Shown one piece after another: positions 25,104-32,924 of a stretch of DNA of 35,329 nt. A program made the position numbers and the translations under genes. Position 1 is the first letter of the stretch, and every line of letters starts with the position of its first letter. The stretch comes from CAYOCE01 sp964402405 (GTDB lineage: Bacteria; Pseudomonadota; Alphaproteobacteria; UBA7879). The notes under the pieces were generated by a model. It saw only the letters and a program-made list of their open reading frames with translations, did no database searches and had not been told where the DNA came from. The stretch lies in assembly GCA_964402405.1 (NCBI GenBank), contig CAYOCE010000010.1, positions 1-35,329 on the forward strand, read 5' to 3'.

Positions 25104-26393
25104 CTAGATAGGCAATAAAATCGTCATGCGAGTTCCTCCTAAGGACGAGTCGCTTACCTTCATTTCACCTCCATGGGCATGGATAATATCTTGAACAATA
25201 CTAAGTCCCAGGCCTACTCCGCCGGTTTTTTTATTACGAGAAGTATCCAGGCGATAAAAGGGCTTAAAAATATCCTGCCTCTTTGATTTTGGAATACCAG
25301 GTCCATTATCATCCACATGAATGCAGAGGGTTTTATTTTTGATTTCTGTGCTGACAATAGCCTTAGTTGCGTAGCATTTTGCGTTATCTAATAAGTTTGC
25401 TAGACATCGTTTAAAAGCATGGGGCCTAATTCTCATAATCAATAAATTGGGGATATTTTGGACTTCAATCTGAAATTTTTGATCTTTAAAAACACGCACC
25501 TGATCCATAATTAAATTGGAGATGTTAATTTCTTTAGGTTCCTCTCGATTATCACCCCGGACGAAATCTAAATATTCATTAATCATGCTTTCCATTTCAT
25601 GCACATCTGTTCCTAATGCTTTTTGTGCTTCATTTTTAGGCAACATGGCAAGTTCAAGTTTCATGCGAGTCAAAGGGGTGCGGAGATCATGGGAAATACC
25701 CGCTAACATTTCAATACGTTGGTTAATTTGCCGTTCAATACGCTCGCGCATAATATTAAAAGCTTTAGCTAATTGTCTAATTTCTAAGGATCCTGTTGTT
25801 CTAAGATCTTGTATAGGCTCTCCCTTACCGAAAGATTCTGTCATTTCCGCCAACAACTTAATAGGCTTTATCTGGTTACGCATAAATAGGGCTGCAATTA
25901 TCAGGCATAAAATAGACATTCCAATGGCCCAAAAAAATACGAGGGGGGTTGCTTTGCTCATTAATTTCTTACGAACAAATTTTAGCACCATCACACCATC
26001 ATCCAGTTGGATGCTTAGTATTAAATGTTGGTCATTTTGTTGAAGGGTGTAAGGGTAAGGCAACCGTTCATTGAGTTGATCAATCAGGAAGGATTCTGCC
26101 CAACTATCAGGAGGACGGATAGATTTATTGATTTTTTTATGAGGGAGAAATTGGTACTTCCATTCAAAATTAGAGATAGCTACCATTTTAGCTAAGTCAT
26201 TCCCCTCTGGTGATTTTTTTAAATCAACCAACGTCTTGGCCATTCCCACAATGTTGTTGGAGAGTAGCTTAGTGACCGAATCCAAATGTCGATCTAAAAA
26301 CACAAAGTTTGTCACCAATTGCACCAAAATCAGAGGGGCAATCAAGATAATCAACGACCTGCCAAGAAGGCTTTTGGGTAAAAATTTCTTCAT
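25104..26393 (-). CDS. EnvZ-like sensor histidine kinase
   Basis: 429 aa. Two membrane segments (about 12-33 LIILIAPLILVQLVTNFVFL and about 150-170 VFFWAIGMSILCLIIAALFM) enclose a periplasmic sensor of about 115 residues. A HAMP domain follows, then the H-box with phosphoacceptor His235 (AGISHDLRTPLTRMK), and an HATPase_c domain with N box (LANLLDNAKCYA), G1 DDNGPGIP, F box and G2 TGGVGLGLSIV. Length and order match EnvZ-type kinases responding to osmotic or envelope signals. No response regulator gene is adjacent: upstream is the ffs/dnaX region, downstream the lipoprotein. The signal is unknown. Confidence 0.92.
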   Translation of the reverse strand: MKKFLPKSLLGRSLIILIAPLILVQLVTNFVFLDRHLDSVTKLLSNNIVGMAKTLVDLKKSPEGNDLAKMVAISNFEWKYQFLPHKKINKSIRPPDSWAESFLIDQLNERLPYPYTLQQNDQHLILSIQLDDGVMVLKFVRKKLMSKATPLVFFWAIGMSILCLIIAALFMRNQIKPIKLLAEMTESFGKGEPIQDLRTTGSLEIRQLAKAFNIMRERIERQINQRIEMLAGISHDLRTPLTRMKLELAMLPKNEAQKALGTDVHEMESMINEYLDFVRGDNREEPKEINISNLIMDQVRVFKDQKFQIEVQNIPNLLIMRIRPHAFKRCLANLLDNAKCYATKAIVSTEIKNKTLCIHVDDNGPGIPKSKRQDIFKPFYRLDTSRNKKTGGVGLGLSIVQDIIHAHGGEMKVSDSSLGGTRMTILLPI

Positions 26394-26469
26394 ATCTGGT
26401 ATGATACCGCATCACACGACAAGGTCAAGGATTGGATTTTTCAGGCATAGTCTCTACTCCTGAAAAAAC

Positions 26470-26497
26470 TTGTAATTTTCATTACAGGTGATATACC
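26470..26497 (+). promoter_or_regulatory. Promoter of the 4.5S RNA gene
   Basis: TTGTAA (26470-26475), 16-nt spacer, TATACC (26492-26497), placing the start 7 nt downstream at the first G of the RNA (26505). Confidence 0.7.
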
Positions 26498-26504
26498 TAA
26501 TCAT

Positions 26505-26597
26505 GGGAGCCTCAGTGGGCGAATGACTTACAAACCCGGTCAGATTCGGAAGAAAGCAGCCGTAGTGAGTTTTAATTCGGGTCATTGCAGACTCCCT
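26505..26597 (+). ncRNA. ffs: 4.5S / signal recognition particle RNA
   Basis: The SRP domain IV signature is present: CCCGGTCAGATTCGGAAG (26535-26552) followed by AAAGCAGCCGTAGTGAG, returning through TTCGGGTCATTGCAG. The ends GGGAG (26505-26509) and CTCCC (26592-26596) close the hairpin. The RNA binds Ffh for cotranslational targeting. Its place directly ahead of dnaX and ybaB is typical of alphaproteobacteria. The exact 3' end is uncertain by a few nucleotides. Confidence 0.92.
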
Positions 26598-26628
26598 TAA
26601 AAACTTTAATTCGCAATAAGTTACATAC

Positions 26629-28194
26629 ATGAAAACATACCAAGTCCTTGCCCGTAAGTATCGACCCAAGACCTTTGCCCAGCTAAAGGGACAGGAGCAT
26701 ATGGTTCAAACCCTTGAAAATGCCATCCGCTCGGGGCGTATTGCCCACGCGTTTTTGCTAACAGGCGTTCGGGGCGTTGGGAAAACAACTACGGCTAGGC
26801 TTCTCGCCAAGGGATTAAACTGTATGGGACCCAATGGGGATGGATCTGAAACGGTTAATCCTTGCGGCGTTTGTGACTCTTGCCAAGCAATTTCCAAAGA
26901 TTCCCATATGGACATCATTGAATTTGATGCCGCCAGTCAAACGGGGGTTGATAATATCCGGGAAATTATCGAAGGGGTCTCTTATCGACCGATCAAAAGC
27001 CGCTATAAAGTATACATCATCGACGAAGTCCACATGCTGTCAAAAAGCGCCTTTAATGCGCTTTTAAAAACTCTTGAGGAACCCCCTCTCCACGCCAAAT
27101 TTATTTTTGCCACAACGGAAATCCGTAAGGTTCCTGTGACCATTCGGTCCAGGTGCCAACGATTTGACCTACGACGCCTGGACATCCCTGTCATTGTGGA
27201 CTATTTCAAAGAAATCCTAACACAAGAAAATTTGTCTGCTGAAGAAGAGGCTCTGTGGCCCCTCGCCAAGGCAGCTGATGGATCCATGCGGGATGGTCTT
27301 TCGCTATTAGATCAAGCACTCAATTTAACAGACGGCCATTTAACCTTGGATCCCATTCAGAAAATGTTGGGCGTGGGTACGACTGCCCATACGGTTGATC
27401 TATTGGAATCTTTGCTAAAGGGAGATGCGAGTTCTGCCCTGAAACTAGCCAAGGATCATCGCCAAGAAGGCATCCAGGAGGATTTCCTGATACAGGATTT
27501 GCTAACATTGACCCATCAATTGACCCTAGCTAAAATGGGGGTGGAATTGGATGATAGTTTTTCTGGGGATCTTAAAAAACGACTCTCTCAGATCGCTGAC
27601 ATGGCCTCTATGGCGGCCCTCCATCGGTTTTGGCAATTGTTAACCAAGGGGCATAGCGAAATCCAAGACTCCCAAATGCCCGGGATTGTCCTGGAAATGG
27701 TATTGCTCCGAACAATCTATGCCAAAGATATGCTCACTATTAAAAATATTGGAGAATCTCTAAAAGAAGAAGAGCCTGCAATCGTAAAGGCAGCTGGTCA
27801 GGTCAATTCCATACATCCTGTAAAAAAAAACTCTCCTAAAACCTTTGAGGACATGATTCAGTTATTTTATGATAAACAAGAACCCCTATTGGCATCTCAT
27901 TTAGAACACGATATAAACTTGGTATCCTACCAGGAAGGTCACTTGAAAATACGCATTCATAACAATGCGCCAGCAGATTTTAAGATGCGTATTCAAAAGG
28001 CCCTTCAGGACTGGACCGGCATTTTTTGGACTATTGAGTCTTCCCAAGACCAAGGGAAGTCAAGTATAGTAGAGAAAAGGCAGGAAAAACGCCAAGCGTT
28101 GATAAATGAACTTAGGGAGGCCCCCTTGGTCAAACAGGCTTTGGATTATTTTCCAGACTCTAAGATTGAGTCAATTGATATAAAAGGAGTATAG
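26629..28194 (+). CDS. dnaX: DNA polymerase III subunits tau/gamma DnaX
   Basis: 521-aa clamp-loader ATPase. Walker A GVRGVGKT (46-53), four zinc-binding cysteines (65, 79, 82, 85), Walker B YIIDEVHML, sensor ATTEIRKVP, and the SRC arginine finger in TIRSRCQRF; domain III runs to about 370. The C-terminal tau-specific part (about 404-521) is shorter than in many relatives and would contact DnaB and the polymerase. A run of nine A at 27822-27830 could allow production of a short gamma form. The ribosome-binding site is weak. The gene is followed by ybaB after one nucleotide and preceded by ffs. Confidence 0.96.
   Translation: MKTYQVLARKYRPKTFAQLKGQEHMVQTLENAIRSGRIAHAFLLTGVRGVGKTTTARLLAKGLNCMGPNGDGSETVNPCGVCDSCQAISKDSHMDIIEFDAASQTGVDNIREIIEGVSYRPIKSRYKVYIIDEVHMLSKSAFNALLKTLEEPPLHAKFIFATTEIRKVPVTIRSRCQRFDLRRLDIPVIVDYFKEILTQENLSAEEEALWPLAKAADGSMRDGLSLLDQALNLTDGHLTLDPIQKMLGVGTTAHTVDLLESLLKGDASSALKLAKDHRQEGIQEDFLIQDLLTLTHQLTLAKMGVELDDSFSGDLKKRLSQIADMASMAALHRFWQLLTKGHSEIQDSQMPGIVLEMVLLRTIYAKDMLTIKNIGESLKEEEPAIVKAAGQVNSIHPVKKNSPKTFEDMIQLFYDKQEPLLASHLEHDINLVSYQEGHLKIRIHNNAPADFKMRIQKALQDWTGIFWTIESSQDQGKSSIVEKRQEKRQALINELREAPLVKQALDYFPDSKIESIDIKGV
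27822..27839 (+). promoter_or_regulatory. Candidate dnaX slippage site (A9) with -1 stop
   Basis: Nine A residues at 27822-27830 encode part of V398-K399-K400-N401. Slipping back one base gives K-L-S and then TAA at 27837-27839, yielding a gamma-like product of about 403 aa that ends after domain III. Downstream structure is weak (TCCT/AGGA only), so transcriptional slippage is as likely as ribosomal frameshifting. Confidence 0.5.
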
Positions 28195-28195
28195 A

Positions 28196-28519
28196 ATGAA
28201 AAATTTTGGTAACGTGATGAAGCAAGCCCAACAAATTCAGGCACGCATGAAGGAATTAAAAGATAAATTAGCAGACATGGAACAAAATGGGGAATCTGGT
28301 GGGGGCCTTGTCAAAGTTGTGATTACAGGTCGCAATGACATCACCCAAATCCATATTGATCCCTCTTTACTAAAGGCTGATGAAAAAGAAATGCTAGAAG
28401 ATTTAATCGTCGCTGCTTTTGCAGATGCCAAAGCCAAATCGGAGCAACGTGTTTCTGAGGAAATGAAGAAAATCACCGGCGGATTAAACCTGCCTGCAGG
28501 GGTGGATTTGGGGTTTTAA
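28196..28519 (+). CDS. ybaB: Nucleoid-associated protein YbaB/EbfC
   Basis: 107 aa, standard size for the family. An N-terminal helix (NVMKQAQQIQARMKELKDKL) leads to the conserved GLVKVVITGRNDITQIHIDPSLL strand region and a C-terminal LNLPAG motif. It forms tweezer-like dimers that bind DNA. The start lies one nucleotide after the dnaX stop, with AAAGGAG inside the end of dnaX, so the two are coupled. recR, the usual third partner, is absent here. Confidence 0.95.
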   Translation: MKNFGNVMKQAQQIQARMKELKDKLADMEQNGESGGGLVKVVITGRNDITQIHIDPSLLKADEKEMLEDLIVAAFADAKAKSEQRVSEEMKKITGGLNLPAGVDLGF

Positions 28520-28607
28520 AATTTTTTAAAAGTACGCCTTCGATATTTCACACTTTTTCTTTTTTACTTGATAAACTCTAGTGACTTGCATTTTTTCCTC
28601 TTGTTTT

Positions 28608-28650
28608 ATGTACGTAAAACTTGATGTTCTATAAGGCATACGTACATAAT
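28608..28650 (+). promoter_or_regulatory. Promoter with flanking inverted repeat, upstream of a mini-gene
   Basis: TTGATG (28621-28626), 18-nt spacer, CATAAT (28645-28650). Perfect 9-bp arms ATGTACGTA (28608-28616) and TACGTACAT (28639-28647) bracket the -35 and overlap the -10, an operator-like arrangement. Confidence 0.5.
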
Positions 28651-28674
28651 CATAATGTTTTGGGAGTTAAGAAA

Positions 28675-28746
28675 ATGCCACATGATACATCATTTGTAGA
28701 AACTATCGCACTTTTGATCCAAGATTTGGGATCCTATATTTTCTAA
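28675..28746 (+). CDS. Possible small protein (23 aa) or leader peptide
   Basis: A 23-codon frame (MPHDTSFVETIALLIQDLGS then YIF and TAA) with GGGAG about 8 nt before the ATG, a promoter at 28621-28650 and a terminator at 28809-28836. The DNA from about 28590 to the start codon resembles the yajC upstream region (TTTTCC..CTTGTTTT at one end; TGTTTT..GGAGTTA.GAAAATGCCA at the other), so it looks like a duplicated yajC leader. I know no homologue. It may be a real small protein, a leader peptide for attenuation ahead of yajC, or the remnant of a partial duplication. The rest of 28520-28955 shows nothing else beyond these sites and the yajC promoter region. Confidence 0.45.
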   Translation: MPHDTSFVETIALLIQDLGSYIF

Positions 28747-28808
28747 TCATTTACATAAATACAAAAAAGAGCTCGGAATCCAGTTTGGACCTTTGCTCAG
28801 ATTTTCTG

Positions 28809-28836
28809 AAGGGCTATCATTAGCCCTTTATTTTTT
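28809..28836 (+). terminator. Intrinsic terminator after the mini-gene
   Basis: AAGGGCTA (28809-28816) pairs perfectly with TAGCCCTT (28821-28828) across a 4-nt loop, followed by TATTTTTT. Confidence 0.88.
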
Positions 28837-28955
28837 GTAATCCCCTTCATAGAATTATTCTGCATTTTCCCCCTTGTTTTTTAGATATAAAAATGAGTAT
28901 GTTTAAAATATGGAAAGTTATCCATACGTTATAGTGTTTTAAGGAGTTACGAAAA

Positions 28956-29354
28956 ATGCCAGAAGGACTTATGCAATTTTTACCTTTAGTTTTGATTTTC
29001 GGGGTCATGTATTTCTTGATCATCCGCCCCCAATCTAAAAAACAAAAAGAGCATCAGAACATGATCAATGCTGTTAAAAAAGGGGATCGTATTGTAACCA
29101 ATGGAGGCTTGATTGGCAAAGTATCTCAGGTTTCAGAGAAGGAATTACAGCTAGAAGTAGCGAGTGGTGTTCAGGTTCAGGTTCTGCGATCCATGATCTC
29201 AACTGTTCTGTCAGCGACATCTGTCAGTCAGTCAGTCGTAGCTCCTAAGTCCCAGAGTGTGGCTCCTGCTAAAAAAGCTGTTCCTGCTAAGGTGGCCAAG
29301 CCCGTTAAGGCTGCAGCAAAGGGCAAAAAGCCTAGTGTTGTTAAGAAGAAGTAA
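28956..29354 (+). CDS. yajC: Sec translocon accessory subunit YajC
   Basis: 132 aa. One N-terminal membrane segment (FLPLVLIFGVMYFLIIRPQS), then the cytosolic YajC core (MINAVKKGDRIVTNGGLIGKV). From about residue 92 it has a low-complexity tail of Pro, Ala, Val and Lys ending KKPSVVKKK, longer than in E. coli YajC (110 aa). AAGGAG lies about 9 nt before the ATG. YajC associates with SecDF-YidC. Unusually, 456 nt with two repeat elements separate it from secD. Confidence 0.93.
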   Translation: MPEGLMQFLPLVLIFGVMYFLIIRPQSKKQKEHQNMINAVKKGDRIVTNGGLIGKVSQVSEKELQLEVASGVQVQVLRSMISTVLSATSVSQSVVAPKSQSVAPAKKAVPAKVAKPVKAAAKGKKPSVVKKK

Positions 29355-29370
29355 ACGTAATACCAATACT

Positions 29371-29646
29371 GTCATCTCAGACCGCGAGCTTCAGCTCTCA
29401 TATCGTCATCCCGGACGAAGCGCAGGGCCCCGAAGGGGCGCCAGCAAAGATCCGGGACCCAGCATAAATGGGATGGTGTAGCCATCGCTTTATAAGAAAA
29501 AAATAAAGTGAGGACTCCCGGCTACGCCTGACGGCTTCGTCGTGGCGAGTCGTCCTCCCATAATCCCTGGGTCCCGGCTCTCCCTCGCTAAAGCTCGGGG
29601 GCCGGGATGACAGTGAAAAGGATCAGGCTCACTTGCCTGGGATGAC
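29371..29646. mobile_element. Palindromic dispersed element (second copy, diverged)
   Basis: Same block order as the element at 20019-20266: TCCGGGACCCAGCATAAATGGGATGG, GAGGAC..GTCCTCCCATAATCCCTGGG, and the right end CTCACTTGCCTGGGATGAC (29628-29646), which is identical to the other copy. The left outer arm is eroded (GTCATCTCAG at 29371); an inner pair GTCATCCCGG (29405-29414) / CCGGGATGAC (29602-29611) is perfect. It lies between yajC and secD. Confidence 0.78.
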
Positions 29647-29676
29647 AAGGAAAGAAAAAATATGTATACCCAAACT

Positions 29677-29779
29677 ATTTCGAAATGTGGGAAGTTAAAT
29701 GAGGGACCGAGGAGGGATAATGTATTCTTCATACATGCCCGACGAAGGTACCTGAAATTTAACGATCCACAGTTCGAAA
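29677..29779 (+). repeat. Structured dispersed repeat upstream of secD (copy 2)
   Basis: A 103-bp version of the element at 22731-22942, without that copy's extra hairpins. Ends: ATTTCGAAATGTGGGA (29677-29692) and TCCACAGTTCGAAA. Core: GGACCGAGGAGGGATA, hairpin ATGTAT-TCTTC-ATACAT (29720-29736), GCCCGACGAAGGTACCTG. It ends 31 nt before the secD start. The stem differs from copy 1 but stays paired. Confidence 0.8.
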
Positions 29780-29810
29780 GAGGAAGGGTAAGATTGGGAA
29801 AGGTTTTATC

Positions 29811-31418
29811 GTGCACATCCATAAAGTAAAAATGTTTTTTATCTTGGGCCTATGTCTGTTTGGATTGCTGACAGCTTTGCCGAATATCATGCCCGAATCC
29901 AAATTGCAGTCTTGGCCAGATTTTCTGCCTCGGAGCAAAGTAAGTTTAGGGTTGGACCTCCAAGGGGGATCCTCCATCTTGCTGCAAGTAGATGTGGCAA
30001 CGGCCCTCAAGGATAATATGGATTCAACTTTAGATGAAATTCGCACTGTCTTTCGTAAGGAAAAAATTGGGTATCGTCAATTGCGGGTCCAGGGGATCGG
30101 CATTGAAATTGAATTACGGGATCCCAAAGATCAAGATGCCGCTTACAAGGCCATTACTAGTCGCTTCCGCGGGGACTTTAAAGTTTCCAACCAAAATGGA
30201 CATATCACGTTAGAACTATCAGAAGAAGCCATCAAAGAGCGTCGTCGGGGGGCCATTGATCAGTCCATTGAAATTATTCGCCGGCGTATTGATGAAATGG
30301 GCACCAAAGAGCCCTCCATTCAACGTCAGGGAGACGATCGCATCTTGGTACAGCTACCAGGGGTGGATGATCCTAAGATGGCTCGGGAATTGATTGGAAA
30401 AACCGCAAAATTAACATTCCGCCTAGAGCATCCAACGGCAAGCACAGAGGATGCCCTGCAAGGGCGCCTTCCCAAGGATGCTGAGTTATTATACGAGGAA
30501 ATTACGGATAATAATGGAACTGTTCACCAGGTGCCTTTGGTCCTCATGAAAAAAGTTATTATTAATGGCGATATGCTGCTGGATTCCCAAGCAGGGACAC
30601 ACCCTGAACGCAATACACCTGTTGTGAATTTCAAATTAGATGCCGTAGGAGCCAGAAAGTTTGGGGAAGCGACTCGCGATAATGTCCGACGCCGCTTTGC
30701 CATCATTTTGGATAACAAAATTATTAGCGCCCCTGTCATTAACCAGCATATCCCAGGGGGAGCTGGATTCATCGAAGGACACTTCACCCGCAAAAGTGCC
30801 ATGATGCTCGCAACCCTTCTTCGCGCAGGGGCTTTGCCAGCCCCCCTTGATATTCTCGAGGAACGCACGGTGGGACCAGACCTAGGGGCAGACTCTGTTG
30901 CTGCCGGGGAGAAAGCCACTGTCATTTCCATTATCGGCGTTGTCATCTTTATGTTCCTTGCCTACGGATTTCTTTATGGAACCATTGCCAACATTGCCCT
31001 GACTCTGAATTTGATTTTCTTGGTGGGGGCCCTTTCCATGATGGGGGCAACTTTGACACTTCCTGGTATTGCCGGTATTGCTTTGACACTCGGGATGGCG
31101 GTGGATGCGAATGTATTAATTTTTGAACGCATTAAGGAAGAGTTGCGTTTAGGACATCCTGTGGTGGCAGCGATCCGGGCCGGATATGACAGGGCTATGG
31201 CCACCATTATTGACTCCAACGTCACAACCCTCATTGGAGCCGGGCTTTTGTACCAATTTGGAACAGGACCCGTACGGGGATTTGGTGTGACGTTGATCGT
31301 TGGTATTTTAATTTCTATGTTCACTGCTATTTCTTTAACTCGTTTGCTAGCTATTCTATGGCTAAACTGGCAAGGAAACAAAGGCATGACATTTGGTATA
31401 AAGGATAAAAAAGCATGA
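29811..31418 (+). CDS. secD: Protein translocase subunit SecD
   Basis: 535 aa from a GTG start (AAAGG about 9 nt upstream); the N-terminus MHIHKVKMFFILGLCLFGLL with ALPN matches alphaproteobacterial SecD, so GTG is preferred to the ATG at 29829. The first membrane helix is followed by the conserved SLGLDLQGGSSILLQVD, a periplasmic P1 domain (about 60-340) and the five-helix RND-type region starting at ERTVGPDLGADSV, with GIALTLGMAVDANVLIFERI. SecD with SecF uses the proton motive force to pull exported proteins out of SecYEG. Its stop overlaps secF by 4 nt. Confidence 0.97.
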   Translation: MHIHKVKMFFILGLCLFGLLTALPNIMPESKLQSWPDFLPRSKVSLGLDLQGGSSILLQVDVATALKDNMDSTLDEIRTVFRKEKIGYRQLRVQGIGIEIELRDPKDQDAAYKAITSRFRGDFKVSNQNGHITLELSEEAIKERRRGAIDQSIEIIRRRIDEMGTKEPSIQRQGDDRILVQLPGVDDPKMARELIGKTAKLTFRLEHPTASTEDALQGRLPKDAELLYEEITDNNGTVHQVPLVLMKKVIINGDMLLDSQAGTHPERNTPVVNFKLDAVGARKFGEATRDNVRRRFAIILDNKIISAPVINQHIPGGAGFIEGHFTRKSAMMLATLLRAGALPAPLDILEERTVGPDLGADSVAAGEKATVISIIGVVIFMFLAYGFLYGTIANIALTLNLIFLVGALSMMGATLTLPGIAGIALTLGMAVDANVLIFERIKEELRLGHPVVAAIRAGYDRAMATIIDSNVTTLIGAGLLYQFGTGPVRGFGVTLIVGILISMFTAISLTRLLAILWLNWQGNKGMTFGIKDKKA

Positions 31419-32368
31419 TATTTGATAAAATTATTCCCGAGAATGTAAATATTCCTTTCTTTAAATATCGTTATGTTAACTATGGTTTTTCCATTATTGT
31501 AACCCTTTTGGCCATTGGTTGTTTTATGGTGCGTGGCCTCAATTATGGAATCGATTTCAAGGGCGGTATCATGATGGAGGTTAAGACCAAGGGGGCAGCA
31601 AACCTTTCAGAAATGCGCACCACTCTGGGTAACTTGAAAATAGGCGAAGTATCCCTCCAGGAATTTGGGAGTCCCAATGATATTATGATCCGTGTAGAAC
31701 GCCAGGAAGGCGATGAAAAGGCCCAAATGGGCGCCGTGGAAAAAATCCGCGAAAACTTGGGGACCAACATTGAAGTGCGGCGTGTTGAAATGGTGGGGCC
31801 CAAAATGGGCGCCGAGCTTATCCAAAATGGTCTGATGGCCATTGGCTGGGCGTTAGTTGCCATGTTGATATATATATGGTTTCGTTTTGAGTGGCAGTTT
31901 GGATTGTGTGCCATTTTGGCCCTTCTTCATGATGCCTTTGCTGTTCTAGGGCTCTATTCCATCTTTAGGATTGAATTTAATACAACGGCGATTGTGGCCA
32001 TTCTGATCACTATTGGGTATTCCATTAATGATACGGTGGTGATTTACGACCGAATCCGGGAAAATCTTAGGAAGTATAAGAAACTATCCATTCCCGATTT
32101 GATCAACCGCAGTATTAACGAGACTTTATCTCGGACCATTTTAACCTCTGGATCCACTTTGTTGGCCCTCTTTGCCCTTTATTTTTGGGGCGGTGAAGTT
32201 ATTGCAACCTATAGCTTTCCCATCATTGTGGGGGTCCTTGTTGGAACCTATTCTTCCATCTGCATCGCATCTCCCTTGCTACACACCTTTAACCTAGACT
32301 TTAGGCACGTAATTGAAGATAAAAACAAGGATGCTAATCAGCCCGAGCAAACGGTTATTTCAGAATAA
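31415..32368 (+). CDS. secF: Protein translocase subunit SecF
   Basis: 317 aa, normal SecF length. First helix (YGFSIIVTLLAIGCFMV), then the motif LNYGIDFKGGIMMEVK, a short periplasmic domain and five further helices with AILITIGYSINDTVVIYDRI and LSRTILTSGSTLLALFALY. The ATG overlaps the secD TGA (ATGA), so translation is coupled. No intrinsic terminator is evident after the stop. Confidence 0.97.
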   Translation: MIFDKIIPENVNIPFFKYRYVNYGFSIIVTLLAIGCFMVRGLNYGIDFKGGIMMEVKTKGAANLSEMRTTLGNLKIGEVSLQEFGSPNDIMIRVERQEGDEKAQMGAVEKIRENLGTNIEVRRVEMVGPKMGAELIQNGLMAIGWALVAMLIYIWFRFEWQFGLCAILALLHDAFAVLGLYSIFRIEFNTTAIVAILITIGYSINDTVVIYDRIRENLRKYKKLSIPDLINRSINETLSRTILTSGSTLLALFALYFWGGEVIATYSFPIIVGVLVGTYSSICIASPLLHTFNLDFRHVIEDKNKDANQPEQTVISE

Positions 32369-32754
32369 TTTTTAAAAATGGGTGTTGATGGACTGCCCCC
32401 CGTATCTTTTCACCCCACCCCTACGCTCTTTCAAATCACCTCCACCCAGTTTTTGTGCGCCTAAAATCTGCGGAGTGTATCCGTGTTCTCTTATTAGGTT
32501 CTCTTTTAGGTAAAAAATAGACCACCCGACCCGTCCTCCGAAGTTTTAGCGAAGAAGGAAGCTCGGTAGCGCGTAGGGTGGCGGATGGGGTGGGATTACC
32601 CGCCTGCAGCGTTGCCTTCGCTGCGCTACGGCCCGAACCTTCTTTGTTTTTCGTGGGTTCGCATCCCACCTTTTCGGGATGCATATGAATAAGTCCGACT
32701 TCGCTAAAGCTACGTCGTGACATCACGCCATAGCGCGTTCCGCGCGACGGCGGA
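32369..32754. other. Intergenic region with repeat debris and a tRNA-end duplicate
   Basis: The stretch after secF has no convincing gene. An open minus frame at 32436-32726 looks spurious (Arg/Ser/Thr-rich, no ribosome-binding site). It contains short palindromes and a T-arm-like motif CGTGGGTTCGCATCCCACC (32652-32670). The 19-mer TGGCGGATGGGGTGGGATT at 32579-32597 exactly repeats the 3' end of the neighbouring tRNA-Ser gene, complemented CCA included (32755-32773). Confidence 0.6.
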
Positions 32755-32844
32755 TGGCGGATGGGGTGGGATTCGAACCCACGAAGAGCTCACACCCTTG
32801 CCGGTTTTCAAGACCGGTGCCTTCAACCGCTCGGCCACCCATCC
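32755..32844 (-). tRNA. tRNA-Ser (anticodon TGA), CCA encoded
   Basis: Acceptor stem GGATGGG (32844-32838) pairs with CCCATCC (32765-32759), discriminator G at 32758 and an encoded CCA at 32757-32755. The class II layout is clear: D arm GGCCGAGCGGTTGAAGGC, anticodon stem-loop CCGGTCTTGAAAACCGG (TGA), long variable arm and T arm GTGGGTTCGAATCCCAC. It reads UCN serine codons, mainly UCA. Confidence 0.97.
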
Positions 32845-32865
32845 GTGTACTATAGGAACCTACCC

Positions 32866-32904
32866 AAATTTATTTAAAATGGCAAGAGAATCTCTCTCCT
32901 GCCC
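32866..32904 (-). terminator. Possible terminator after alaS
   Basis: On the minus strand GGCAGGAGA pairs with TCTCTTGCC (plus 32881-32903, one mismatch) and is followed by ATTTTAAATAAATTT. The T-run is interrupted, so strength is uncertain. It lies between alaS and tRNA-Ser. Confidence 0.45.
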
Positions 32905-32924
32905 TTAAAAAATCTATGGCTCCC

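Noticed and set aside
32436..32726. 96-codon minus-strand frame after secF
   Set aside because: No ribosome-binding site, low-complexity Arg/Ser/Thr composition, and it runs through repeat debris and the tRNA-end duplicate.
32717..32908. 63-codon plus-strand frame across the tRNA-Ser gene
   Set aside because: It is the antisense translation of the tRNA (GGIRTHEELTPLPVFKTGAF), a well-known spurious protein type.
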